Source: Eubacteriales bacterium (GTDB lineage: Bacteria > Bacillota > Clostridia > Oscillospirales > Oscillospiraceae). From it: 64,000 nt of DNA. Where the stretch lies: the NCBI GenBank assembly GCA_030529725.1, contig JAUMWI010000001.1, forward strand, positions 28,367 to 92,366, read 5' to 3'. Shown piece after piece: positions 25,690 through 34,102 of this stretch. A program made the translations under genes and the position numbers. A model generated the notes under the pieces. It was given only the letters and a program-made list of their open reading frames with translations, did not search any database and was not told where the DNA came from. Every line of letters begins with the position of its first letter. Positions within the stretch are counted from its first letter, which is position 1.

Positions 25690-26673
25690 ATGGCAATTGT
25701 CACATCGAAGGAAATGTTCCGCAAAGCCTATGACGGCGGCTACGCCATCGGCGCATTCAACGTCAACAATATGGAGATTATCCAGGGCATCTGCGAAGCT
25801 GCCATTGAGCAGCGTGCACCGCTCATTCTTCAGGTCAGTAAGGGTGCCCGCAGCTATGCCAAGCATGTTTATCTCATGAAGCTCATTGAAGCAGCTGTCG
25901 AGGATGCTGAGCAAAGTGCCGGCTTTGACCTGCCCATCTGCGTCCATCTCGACCACGGCGACAGCTTTGAAATCTGCAAGTCCTGCATTGACGGCGGCTT
26001 TTCCTCCGTCATGATCGACGCTTCCTCCAAGCCCTTTGCCGAAAACGTTGAGGTCACCAAGAAGGTTGTCGAATACGCCCACGACCACGGCGTGGTAGTA
26101 GAAGCGGAGCTTGGCACACTTGCCGGCGTGGAAGATGAAGTCAAGGTCAGCGCCGAGGATTCCTCCTATACCCGTCCGGAGGAGGTCGAGGAGTTCGTCT
26201 CCAAGACCGGTTGCGACTCCCTTGCCATTGCCATCGGCACTTCTCACGGTGCTTATAAGTTCAAGCCTGAACAGTGCACGCGCAATGAAAAGGGTATTCT
26301 TGTCCCGCCTCCCCTGCGCTTTGATGTGTTGGAGGAAGTTTCCAAGAGACTTCCCGGCTTCCCTATTGTTCTGCACGGCTCTTCCTCTGTTCCTCAGGAG
26401 TTTGTCAAGAAGGTCAACGAGTTCGGCGGTAAGATGCCGGATGCCGTCGGCATTCCTGAAGAGCAGCTGCGCAAGGCCGCAACCATGGCTGTGTGTAAGA
26501 TCAACATCGACTCTGACCTCCGTCTTGCCATGACCGCCAATATTCGTGAGTATCTCTGCGAGCATCCCGATGCCTTCGATCCGCGCCAGTATCTCAAGCC
26601 CGGCCGTGCTGCCATCAAGGAAATGGTCGCGCACAAGATGGTTGACGTGCTTGGCTGCAGCGGTAAGGCGTAA
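25690..26673 (+). CDS. fba: Class II fructose-1,6-bisphosphate aldolase
   Basis: The 327-aa zinc-dependent aldolase cleaves fructose-1,6-bisphosphate. Visible motifs are GAFNVNNMEI, HLDHGDSFE (catalytic Asp and zinc His), VVEAELGTLAGVED, AIAIGTSHGAYK (zinc His), VLHGSSSVP and KINIDSDLRLA. It is a mid-length class IIB form. Strong codon bias and a strong promoter point to high expression. Phosphofructokinase begins 27 nt downstream. Confidence 0.96.
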   Translation: MAIVTSKEMFRKAYDGGYAIGAFNVNNMEIIQGICEAAIEQRAPLILQVSKGARSYAKHVYLMKLIEAAVEDAEQSAGFDLPICVHLDHGDSFEICKSCIDGGFSSVMIDASSKPFAENVEVTKKVVEYAHDHGVVVEAELGTLAGVEDEVKVSAEDSSYTRPEEVEEFVSKTGCDSLAIAIGTSHGAYKFKPEQCTRNEKGILVPPPLRFDVLEEVSKRLPGFPIVLHGSSSVPQEFVKKVNEFGGKMPDAVGIPEEQLRKAATMAVCKINIDSDLRLAMTANIREYLCEHPDAFDPRQYLKPGRAAIKEMVAHKMVDVLGCSGKA

Positions 26674-26700
26674 TCCTTTACAGGATAAGGAGTGAGAGCA

Positions 26701-27939
26701 ATGAAAGAATTGAAAGGTGCCTGTGTCATCGGTCAGTCCGGTGGTCCGACTTCGGTCATCAATGCGAGTGCTTACGGTGTGATTCGTACAGCACTGGATA
26801 ATCCCAACATTACCGCTGTTTTCGGCGCAGAACATGGGATCAAGGGCGTGCTCAATGACCGCCTGTTTGATATGAGCAAGGAGGATGCCAAAGAGCTGGA
26901 GCTTCTCAAGTATACCCCTTCCTCCGCCCTCGGCTCCTGCCGCTACAAAATGAAGGACCCCGATGTGGATGATACCGATTACAAGCGCATTCTGGAGGTT
27001 TTCAGGAAGCACGATATCCGTTACTTCTTCTATAACGGCGGCAACGACTCCATGGACACCTGTAACAAGATCAGCAAATTTATGCAGCGCTCCGGCTACG
27101 AATGCCGCGTGATGGGCGTTCCCAAGACGATCGACAACGACCTCTTCGGCACCGACCACTGCCCCGGTTACGCTTCTGCCGCCAAGTATATTGCAACCTC
27201 CTGCATGGAGGTCTATCAGGACGCACGAGTGTATGATACCGGCATGATCTGCATCATTGAGATCATGGGCCGTCATGCCGGCTGGCTGACTGCCGCTGCC
27301 GCACTTGCCACCGAGTACGGCGCAGGTCCCGACCTCATTTATCTGCCTGAGACCGATTTCGATATCGACAAATTCCTTGCCGATGTCGAGCGCGTTTATA
27401 AGGAACGCGGCAACTGTATGGTCGCCGTTTCCGAGGGAATCCACTACGCCGACGGCGGCTTTGTTTCCGAGGCAAAGACATCCGCAACGGACGGCTTCGG
27501 CCATGCGCAGCTCGGCGGTCTTGCAGCACTGCTTGCCAATGTTGTGAAGGAAAAACTCGGTGTTAAGGTGCGCGGCATTGAGCTGAGCCTTCTCCAGCGC
27601 TGCGGCGCACACCTTGCCAGCGAAACGGACATTGAAGAGTCCTTTATGGCGGGCAAGGCTGCCGTTGAGAACGCGGCTGCCGGAATTACTGACAAGATGG
27701 TCGCGTTTGAGCGTGGTGAGATTGACGGACATTATGCCTGCAAAACCAAGCTTTTAAATCTCACCGATGTTGCAAACTTTGAGAAGAAAGTCCCTCTTGA
27801 GTGGATCAATGCCGAACAAAACTTTGTCACAAAAGAGTTTATTGACTACGCTCTGCCGCTCATTCAGGGCGAACCGAAACTCCCTAAGGAAGACGGTCTT
27901 CCCCGTTTTGCACGGCTCAAAAAAGAGCTTGCAAAGTAA
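26701..27939 (+). CDS. 6-phosphofructokinase, pyrophosphate-dependent type predicted
   Basis: The 412-aa protein has the PFK fold with GQSGGPTSVINAS (N-terminal phosphate loop), YNGGNDSMDT and MGVPKTIDNDL. ATP enzymes normally read GGDGS and PGTIDND; the Asp in GGNDS and the Lys in PKTIDND are the residues that favour pyrophosphate as phosphoryl donor. Later motifs are IEIMGRHAGWL and KVRGIELSLLQRC. PPi use would make this glycolytic step reversible and ATP-saving. ATG 26701 has GGAG 8 nt upstream. It is co-transcribed with fba. Confidence 0.9.
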   Translation: MKELKGACVIGQSGGPTSVINASAYGVIRTALDNPNITAVFGAEHGIKGVLNDRLFDMSKEDAKELELLKYTPSSALGSCRYKMKDPDVDDTDYKRILEVFRKHDIRYFFYNGGNDSMDTCNKISKFMQRSGYECRVMGVPKTIDNDLFGTDHCPGYASAAKYIATSCMEVYQDARVYDTGMICIIEIMGRHAGWLTAAAALATEYGAGPDLIYLPETDFDIDKFLADVERVYKERGNCMVAVSEGIHYADGGFVSEAKTSATDGFGHAQLGGLAALLANVVKEKLGVKVRGIELSLLQRCGAHLASETDIEESFMAGKAAVENAAAGITDKMVAFERGEIDGHYACKTKLLNLTDVANFEKKVPLEWINAEQNFVTKEFIDYALPLIQGEPKLPKEDGLPRFARLKKELAK

Positions 27940-27989
27940 AATAGCTTTACAGAAGAAGGACGCAAAAATCGTCTGACGCAGACAACAAA

Positions 27990-28021
27990 AAGAAGGCTCA
28001 TTTTCAGAGCCTTCTTTTTTT
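27990..28021. terminator. Bidirectional terminator between pfk and spoIVA
   Basis: AAGAAGGCTC (27990-27999) pairs with GAGCCTTCTT (28007-28016), with T runs to the right and A runs to the left. It ends both the plus-strand glycolysis unit and the minus-strand spoIVA operon. Confidence 0.92.
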
Positions 28022-28024
28022 ATG

Positions 28025-29506
28025 TTACAGAATAATACAAATGAGACCGCCGTTGCCCTCGTTGATGATGCGTTCAAGCGTCTGGCGCAGTTTGACTCGC
28101 GCATCGTCCGGCATATGCTTAAGCTTTGCCTGCAGATCCTCGCTGACGATCTCGTGGAAGCTTCGTCCAAAGATGTTGGATTGCCAGATTTTTCCGGTAT
28201 CTCCCTCGAATTCCTGCAGCAGATAGTTGACCATGTCTTCGGACTGTTTTTCGTTGCCGACAATGGGCGAAACAGTCGTTTCAATATCTGCACGGATCAT
28301 ATGGATGCTCGGCGCGCTTGCCTTAAGTTTTACGCCGTACCGTCCGCCCTGCTTCATGATCTCCGGTTCCTCAAGGTTGAGCTCATCAACACTCGGAACC
28401 ACAATACCATAGCCGGTATCGCGCGCATCTTGAACGGCCTGCGCAACTTTGTCATACTCTGCCTTGACCGAGGACAGTTGTGTCAGCAGCGACATCAAAT
28501 CGCCATCGTCCTTGACATCAAAGCCAGACTGCTGAGAAAGTGTTTGATAGAATAGCGAACGTGGAAGCTGCAATTCAGCACGTGCAATCCCTGTTCCGAG
28601 ATCAATCGAGAGTGTTTTTGCCGAACTGATGCTCTCGTATGTGCCCATCGCAGCAATTGCCGGTGCGATTCCACGAATGCAGTGAAGACCGCTTGCTCCC
28701 TCGCGTATGGCCTGATAGAGACCGCATTTAATGGGGTGTTCGTTATCAAGAGCTTCTACCCACGGCGGAATAAACAGATCAAGCTCGGAAACGGGAAACT
28801 CATAGAGGATCGCCTGCAAAATATCGGCAACGGCCGCATCGTCAAGCAGCAGACAGTTGACCGGAAGACACGTAACACCATAGCGGTCAGAGATATCGTT
28901 TGCGATCGCCTTGACACGCGCAGACTCGGGATCTTCCGCGTTCAGCAAAACCAGGAACGGCTTTCCGATCTCCTGCAGCTCACGGATCACGCGGCCCTCT
29001 GCCTCAATATACGCTTCACGCGGAATATCGGTAATGCTGCCGTCGGTGGTGATCACGATGCCGATGGTAGAATGCTCCCGAATGACACGGGAGGTGCCAA
29101 GCTCCGCCGCTTCGCTCATCGTGACCTCACGATCGAGCCACGGCGTTGTTACCATGCGGGGGCTATCCCCTTCCATCGTCCCCGTTGCACCGGGAACCAT
29201 ATAACCGACACAGTCGATGAGCCGGACAGAACAGCTTCCGCTCTCATCGAGTGCGATGTCAACTGCCTCTTCGGGGACGAACTTCGGTTCCGCCGTCATA
29301 ACCATGCGACCGCTTCCGCTTTGCGGCAGTTCGTCCTTGGCCCGCTCTCTGCGGTAGACATTGTCTATGTTCGGGATGACCTGTGTTTCCATAAACCGCT
29401 TGATAAAGGTAGATTTGCCTGCTCGAACGGGGCCGACAACGCCGATATAAATATCCCCGGAGGTGCGGACGGAAATATCCTGATAAATTTGAGTATTGGT
29501 ATTCAT
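28025..29506 (-). CDS. spoIVA: Stage IV sporulation protein A, coat basement ATPase
   Basis: SpoIVA polymerises around the forespore using ATP and forms the platform of the spore coat. The 493-aa protein has the N-terminal TRAFAC-like ATPase domain with Walker A GPVRAGKST (about residues 24-33), the NIDNVYRRERAKDELPQSG..MTAEPKFVP region and DCVGYMVPGA, then the middle and C-terminal SpoIVA domains ending GGLICIIL, typical for the SpoVM-interacting end. ATG 29506 has GGAGG 7 nt upstream. It lies 16 nt behind sipL and is the last gene of the unit. Confidence 0.97.
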   Translation of the reverse strand: MNTNTQIYQDISVRTSGDIYIGVVGPVRAGKSTFIKRFMETQVIPNIDNVYRRERAKDELPQSGSGRMVMTAEPKFVPEEAVDIALDESGSCSVRLIDCVGYMVPGATGTMEGDSPRMVTTPWLDREVTMSEAAELGTSRVIREHSTIGIVITTDGSITDIPREAYIEAEGRVIRELQEIGKPFLVLLNAEDPESARVKAIANDISDRYGVTCLPVNCLLLDDAAVADILQAILYEFPVSELDLFIPPWVEALDNEHPIKCGLYQAIREGASGLHCIRGIAPAIAAMGTYESISSAKTLSIDLGTGIARAELQLPRSLFYQTLSQQSGFDVKDDGDLMSLLTQLSSVKAEYDKVAQAVQDARDTGYGIVVPSVDELNLEEPEIMKQGGRYGVKLKASAPSIHMIRADIETTVSPIVGNEKQSEDMVNYLLQEFEGDTGKIWQSNIFGRSFHEIVSEDLQAKLKHMPDDARVKLRQTLERIINEGNGGLICIIL

Positions 29507-29522
29507 CGTCTGTCCTCCCATC

Positions 29523-31064
29523 TCAGCGTTTCCGTGGGATCAGCAGAAGCTGACCATCTTTTGCCGCTGCTTCCTCCGCCAATTCGTTTGCCCGGAGAAT
29601 GTCCTCAACCGTTGTACGGTATTGTTTGGCAAGATTCCAAAGAGTTTCCCCCGATGACATGGCTCGAAGCACCAAGGATGGCATATTTGACGATGCGTTT
29701 TCCTGCTTTTCTGCACTCAGGGATGTCAAACACGGGTAACATGGCGCGATAGCGGCCGCGACGGTGAACTCAACCGGGAAACGAACCTCCACCCCACCGG
29801 AGGTTACGCTTGCCATAATGTCGTTTGCGCAAACGTTGCGGATGCTGAGCCGTCCGGATGTTTGGACATCCGTGTCAAGCGAGACCTCTGCGCGGCGTTC
29901 GCATAGCAGGGGGCTGCCATTCTCATCAAGATACAATACCTTAATGTTGGCTGTGGATCGCAGTGTGCAGCCGTCACCACTTTGTGAGATGCCGGTATTC
30001 CCAAAGCTGACATCTGCGCAGAGAATTGTTTGGACGGCAACGCCGGTTTCAATCTGCTCACGCATCATCTGCTGGCGCAGAAACAACTCCGAAGATTCAG
30101 ACAGTTCGACCTGATCGGTCTTTGCCTTTAAATCGTAGGCGGTGCTGTAAAGATCGACAATGCAGCAAATACTTTTTGTCTGACGCAAAACAACAAAGAC
30201 GCTGATAAAGAGCTTAAGTGAAATTGTATGCGTGTCATCCGGTGCGCTTTCACTGCCGATATGTATTTCGCATCCGGTCATACGCAGTGCAGCATCACAA
30301 TAGAGTGCCGACTCGGTGTCTTCCTTTCCTTCTATGATCTGAGAAAACGGAAGCTCGCTGCTCATCTGTGAGATCATGCCGCTGTCGGTCAGATAAAGAA
30401 CGTCCAGACAGGCGATTCCTTTTAAGATCAGCTTATTGCCAACGCTTTTGCACTCCGTTACCCTCGGCATACACTTTGAGCGCAGAATCTCGCGTACAGG
30501 ATCTTTTACGCTTGAAAGGACAACTTCCTCGGAGAAAACAAAGTCCTTCTCCCGGATTCCCTGAATCAGTGAGATATCGTGATTTTGGCAAAGCGTTTCG
30601 ATCTTGTATGCATCCTTTTGCTCGATATCGCCGCAGGTTGTCAGAGTTGTCGGTTCGTACGGTGAAAGGCACACCTCAACAGATACCCTCGTAAAAATCT
30701 TGCGTGGGTTTAGCATTCGTACTTCCGGTGCGCTGATTTGCCCCTCCATGCACACCTCTCCAAAGCTCTTTCCGGGACGTCCCTCGAGAGTATAATCAAC
30801 CGGTATGGAATACTCCAGCGATCGAATCCCCTGTGTATCCTCCGCCATGTAGAGCAGCGTCATTTTAATGGTGCCGGAAACACTGATCCTTCCTTCTGAA
30901 ATCTCGCGGCTTCGCAGGAAAAGACAACCGCTCGCATCAACGATGCGGGCTATATCCGGACAGTAGTCCGGTACGATCGTTTCCATCGTTTCCTCATGTG
31001 TATCACATAGCTGCGGTAATGCCTGATAACAGGCAAAGTGTTCTTTTTGCAGTTCCAGTTCCAT
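29523..31064 (-). CDS. SipL-like spore morphogenetic protein (DUF3794 repeats plus LysM)
   Basis: The 513-aa protein contains repeated DUF3794 (SPOCS) segments: PDYCPDIARIVDASGCL..., then a middle repeat (V.EILRSKCMPRVTECKSVGNKLILKGIACLDVLYLT) and a third (KVLYLDENGSP), followed by a LysM domain at the C-terminus (SSGETLWNLAKQYRTTVEDIL..., about residues 465-512). This is the layout of Clostridioides SipL, which binds SpoIVA through its LysM domain. Direct adjacency to spoIVA strongly supports the call. ATG 31064 has GGAGAGG 6 nt upstream. Confidence 0.88.
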   Translation of the reverse strand: MELELQKEHFACYQALPQLCDTHEETMETIVPDYCPDIARIVDASGCLFLRSREISEGRISVSGTIKMTLLYMAEDTQGIRSLEYSIPVDYTLEGRPGKSFGEVCMEGQISAPEVRMLNPRKIFTRVSVEVCLSPYEPTTLTTCGDIEQKDAYKIETLCQNHDISLIQGIREKDFVFSEEVVLSSVKDPVREILRSKCMPRVTECKSVGNKLILKGIACLDVLYLTDSGMISQMSSELPFSQIIEGKEDTESALYCDAALRMTGCEIHIGSESAPDDTHTISLKLFISVFVVLRQTKSICCIVDLYSTAYDLKAKTDQVELSESSELFLRQQMMREQIETGVAVQTILCADVSFGNTGISQSGDGCTLRSTANIKVLYLDENGSPLLCERRAEVSLDTDVQTSGRLSIRNVCANDIMASVTSGGVEVRFPVEFTVAAAIAPCYPCLTSLSAEKQENASSNMPSLVLRAMSSGETLWNLAKQYRTTVEDILRANELAEEAAAKDGQLLLIPRKR

Positions 31065-31133
31065 GGTAGTCCTCTCCTTTGGCACGGTGTTGCTTCACTC
31101 TATGACACAAAGAAGATGAATATGCCAAGCAGT

Positions 31134-31208
31134 TTACTCCTTGATTCCGAACAGCACTCGCAAAATACTGCTGAGAGCCTTTGGCGACTTCCAAATAACG
31201 ATTTTCAT
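31134..31208 (-). CDS. spoVM: SpoVM, 24-aa spore membrane peptide
   Basis: This tiny gene encodes 24 residues beginning MKIVIWKSPKALSS and ending VLFGIKE, with a central SILRVLFG amphipathic helix. It matches SpoVM (26 aa in Bacillus, MKFYTIKLPKFLGG...), which recognises forespore membrane curvature and anchors SpoIVA. A proline sits at the conserved position (P9). AAGGGGG lies 7 nt before ATG 31208. Its location next to rsgA-prkC-prpC is the conserved Firmicutes position. The following gene, sipL, starts 69 nt later. Confidence 0.9.
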   Translation of the reverse strand: MKIVIWKSPKALSSILRVLFGIKE

Positions 31209-31219
31209 TGATTTCCCCC

Positions 31220-31372
31220 TTAAAACCTTTTTATACATCCGATTCCGCAGAAGATCAGCAGAAATGCGACCAAAAACATCAGCGCGCCGACAGGAAAGAC
31301 TGCGACGATGAAGATCGCAAGACCGAGCGCAAGTGCGCAAAGCCCTGCACAGCGCCATGGATTGCGATACAT
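31220..31372 (-). CDS. Small 50-aa membrane protein upstream of spoVM
   Basis: From ATG 31372 a 50-aa protein opens MYRNPWRCAGLCALALG and is one long hydrophobic stretch with a central proline-glycine break (FPVGALMF), ending GCIKRF; it probably makes two short membrane helices. Four cysteines are present. AGAGGGGG stands 8 nt before ATG. Its stop is 11 nt before spoVM, so both are on one mRNA. I do not recognise a named family. The context suggests a sporulation role, which is inference. Confidence 0.75.
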   Translation of the reverse strand: MYRNPWRCAGLCALALGLAIFIVAVFPVGALMFLVAFLLIFCGIGCIKRF

Positions 31373-31441
31373 ATTCTGTCCCCCTCTCTTCGCTCACGTT
31401 TTTGCTATCACAGTATATACAGAAGCGGATGATACCGTCAC

Positions 31442-31474
31442 AAAAAAGGCAGCGAACCAATCCGGTTCGCTGCC
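31442..31474 (-). terminator. Terminator after rsgA
   Basis: On the minus strand GGCAGCGAACC (31474-31464) pairs with GGTTCGCTGCC, followed by TTTTTT (31447-31442). It separates the priA-to-rsgA operon from the spore cluster. Between it and the 50-aa gene lies TTGTGA with TATATA/TATACT, a possible promoter whose sigma class I cannot decide. Confidence 0.92.
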
Positions 31475-31487
31475 TGATGACGCTTGT

Positions 31488-32363
31488 TCAGTTTTGCCAT
31501 TCTTTCAGATCTTTCAGCTCCTGATAGAGCCTTATATAGCTGTCATGTCGGCCTTTGACGATTTTTCCGTCCTGAACGGCATCAAGGACTGCACATCCTT
31601 TTTCCTTCGTGTGACTGCAGCCGACGAAGCGGCAATGATCCAAATAAGGGATAAACTCAGGGAAGGTCTCAGGGAGATGATGTTTCAGCTCAAGATTCAA
31701 TTCATCTGCCTCGAAGGAGGAAAAACCGGGGGTGTCAATGATCTCTGCACCGTCGGCCGTATGATAAAGCTCCACGTGCCGCGTTGTATGACGACCGCGT
31801 CCGAGTGCTGCACTCACCTCTCCCACCTGAATTTGAAAACCGGGATCGAGCGCGTTGAGAATACTGGACTTTCCAACGCCGGAATTTCCTGTAAAGGCAG
31901 ATAGCTTTCCACCAATTGCAGCACGGAGCCTGTCGATTCCCTCTCCCGTCTCAGCACTGACGCACAGCGTGGAGAAGCCGGAGGCGGTATAATAGGCGGC
32001 CAAGTCCTCTGCAGGGTCCAAATCACACTTGTTGATGCAAATGAGAACATCGCATTTTTTGAGTGCCGCAACGGCAGTCATTCGGTCAACAAGATACGGC
32101 TCCGTCTTTGGAATCGCGTTGGAGCAGATGATCACCAGCTGGTCAATATTCGCGACAGACGGTCGTTCAAAGTAATTTCGGCGCGGCAGGATCTCCTCAA
32201 CCCGGCCTTCCCCGTTTCCGAGATCAATAATCTCGACATAATCACCGACCAAAGGGGAAAGTCCTTCCTTTCGGAATTTTCCGCGTGCTTTACAGCGGAT
32301 CATCCTACCGTCACAGTTTACATAATAGAATCCGCTCAGTGCCTTATCAATTCTACCCCTCAC
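31488..32363 (-). CDS. rsgA: Ribosome small-subunit GTPase RsgA
   Basis: RsgA is a circularly permuted GTPase that acts late in 30S assembly. The 291-aa protein has an N-terminal OB fold, then G4 INKCDL, G1 GNSGVGKSS, G3 DTPG and a C-terminal zinc site (CRFVGCSHTKEKGCAV). GTG 32363 overlaps the prkC stop by 4 nt (GTGA), so translation is coupled to the kinase gene, as in Bacillus prpC-prkC-rsgA. Confidence 0.96.
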   Translation of the reverse strand: MRGRIDKALSGFYYVNCDGRMIRCKARGKFRKEGLSPLVGDYVEIIDLGNGEGRVEEILPRRNYFERPSVANIDQLVIICSNAIPKTEPYLVDRMTAVAALKKCDVLICINKCDLDPAEDLAAYYTASGFSTLCVSAETGEGIDRLRAAIGGKLSAFTGNSGVGKSSILNALDPGFQIQVGEVSAALGRGRHTTRHVELYHTADGAEIIDTPGFSSFEADELNLELKHHLPETFPEFIPYLDHCRFVGCSHTKEKGCAVLDAVQDGKIVKGRHDSYIRLYQELKDLKEWQN

Positions 32364-34087
32364 GGTGACACCGCTTCTTTCGATTGGTCGATTGTCGGCG
32401 GAGTGTTTCCGCCGCTGACAGTGAGGTTAATGGTTGTGCCGGGGGCAACCTCCTGATTCGCCTCGATGCTCTGGTAAAGGACGATCCCCTCTTCCACGGA
32501 CGAGCTGATATCGTAGGTGACCTCGCCGCAAACAAGGCCAAGCTGAGTGAGATTCTGCCGCACGGTGTCAACATGGAATCCGGTACAGGTAGGGACGATG
32601 ACCGATTTTTGCTCAATTCCCTTGCTGATGACCAGCGTGACCGTATCGCCGAAGCGAATCATTTCACCGTAGGACGGGTCTGTCTTGATCACGCAGCCTG
32701 AAGTAACCGAATCAGAATAATCCTCGGAATTGATCAGATTCAGGTCAAGATCAAGATTTTTCAGTTGGATCGTGGCAGAACGGTACTCCTGACCGACCAG
32801 ATTGGGCATAGGCTCCGTCTTAATGCCGGTACTGACGAAAACGGAAATCAACCGATCCCCTTTGACGATTTTTCCCGACTCCGGCGTTTGCTCGATAATT
32901 TGTCCGGCAGGATATTCGCTGCTTGCGCGCTGTCCGATCTGCTCAACGGTAAAAACATCGCTGATCTCCGGATCTGCAAGCACCTCTTCCATGGTTTTTC
33001 CCAACAAGTTCGGAACGGGAAACTCTGTTTTCGCGGGAGTGGAGAAGCTGCCGATAATAAAGTAAAACAGTGCAAAGACAATAGCAGCTGCAGCAGCGAT
33101 TCCTCCAATGATCATAGCGGTCTTGTGCTTCTTCTCGCTGCCTTCAGATTCCTCTTCATCCTCCTCGGAATGATGATTCACGGCTTTTACCGCAGGAATA
33201 TACTGCGTCGGCTCCTCGTTTGCCTCGCGGTGAAGATCCTCAATGGTAAAGTCAAGGTCGACTTCAGGGTTCTTGCGAAATTCCTCGAGGTCGATGAGCA
33301 TTTCCTCCGCTGAACGATAGCGCTTTTCAATATCCGATGCCATCGCCTTCATGCAAATAAGCTCCAGTGCTTCCGGTACTTCCGGATTGATCTCGCGTGG
33401 AGAAAGCGGGACAGCACTCAAATGCTGGATCGCAACAGAAACAGCACTATCGCCCTCAAAGGGCAGGCGATTGGTCAAAAGCTCGTAGAGAACGACGCCT
33501 GCACTGTAAATGTCGCTGCGTGCGTCCGTTCGATCGCCCTTTGCCTGCTCGGGAGAAATATAGTGGACAGAGCCAAGCGCCTCCTGCGTAAGCGTCTGCG
33601 CCGAGTTGGAAAGGCAGGCGATGCCGAAGTCGGCAACCTTAACACTACCGTCTCGCAGTACCATGATGTTCTGAGGCTTGATGTCGCGATGGATAATACC
33701 GCGGGAATGTGCGTGGCTGAGCCCCTTTATGATCTGAGTGACGAAATGGAGCGCTTCCCGCCAGTTGAGCTGACCGCGCTTTTCCATATACTGCTTGAGC
33801 GTGATCCCGTCGATCAGCTCCATAACGATATACTCTGTTTCTCCACGGGACACATCGTAAACCGAAACAATATTCGGATGAGAAAGCATCGCAACCGCCT
33901 GCGATTCATCACGAAAACGGCGGCGGAAATCGGCATCTTCCGCAAGATCACTTTTCAGCACCTTAACGGCGACCAGTCGATTCAGCCGGTGACATTTTGC
34001 CTTATACACAACTGCCATACCGCCGCTGCCGATCACTTCAAGCAGCTCGTAGCGGTTGTCCAGCATTTTACCAATCATTTTATCCAT
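32360..34087 (-). CDS. prkC: PASTA-domain serine/threonine kinase PrkC
   Basis: The 575-aa membrane kinase senses muropeptides or lipid II. It has an N-terminal Hanks-type kinase domain (glycine loop IGSGGMAVVYKA, VAVKVLKSD, catalytic HRDIKPQNIM, DFGIA), a juxtamembrane linker rich in E/S, one membrane helix (about residues 326-348, MIIGGIAAAAAIVFALFYF) and three PASTA repeats ending SGGNTPPTIDQSKEAVSP. GGGGG lies 6 nt before ATG. It is paired with its phosphatase gene upstream. In spore formers this kinase can trigger germination. Confidence 0.96.
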   Translation of the reverse strand: MDKMIGKMLDNRYELLEVIGSGGMAVVYKAKCHRLNRLVAVKVLKSDLAEDADFRRRFRDESQAVAMLSHPNIVSVYDVSRGETEYIVMELIDGITLKQYMEKRGQLNWREALHFVTQIIKGLSHAHSRGIIHRDIKPQNIMVLRDGSVKVADFGIACLSNSAQTLTQEALGSVHYISPEQAKGDRTDARSDIYSAGVVLYELLTNRLPFEGDSAVSVAIQHLSAVPLSPREINPEVPEALELICMKAMASDIEKRYRSAEEMLIDLEEFRKNPEVDLDFTIEDLHREANEEPTQYIPAVKAVNHHSEEDEEESEGSEKKHKTAMIIGGIAAAAAIVFALFYFIIGSFSTPAKTEFPVPNLLGKTMEEVLADPEISDVFTVEQIGQRASSEYPAGQIIEQTPESGKIVKGDRLISVFVSTGIKTEPMPNLVGQEYRSATIQLKNLDLDLNLINSEDYSDSVTSGCVIKTDPSYGEMIRFGDTVTLVISKGIEQKSVIVPTCTGFHVDTVRQNLTQLGLVCGEVTYDISSSVEEGIVLYQSIEANQEVAPGTTINLTVSGGNTPPTIDQSKEAVSP

Positions 34088-34102
34088 ACCGATCCCCCTT
34101 CC

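Noticed and set aside
25672-27732. A 686-codon open frame on the minus strand across fba and pfk
   Set aside because: It is the antisense image of two highly biased genes; no start signal, no known domain, and both plus-strand genes are certain.
31134-31460. A 108-codon minus-strand frame that ends with spoVM
   Set aside because: Only its last 24 codons carry a ribosome site and match SpoVM; the upstream part is out of frame with the real 50-aa membrane protein gene.
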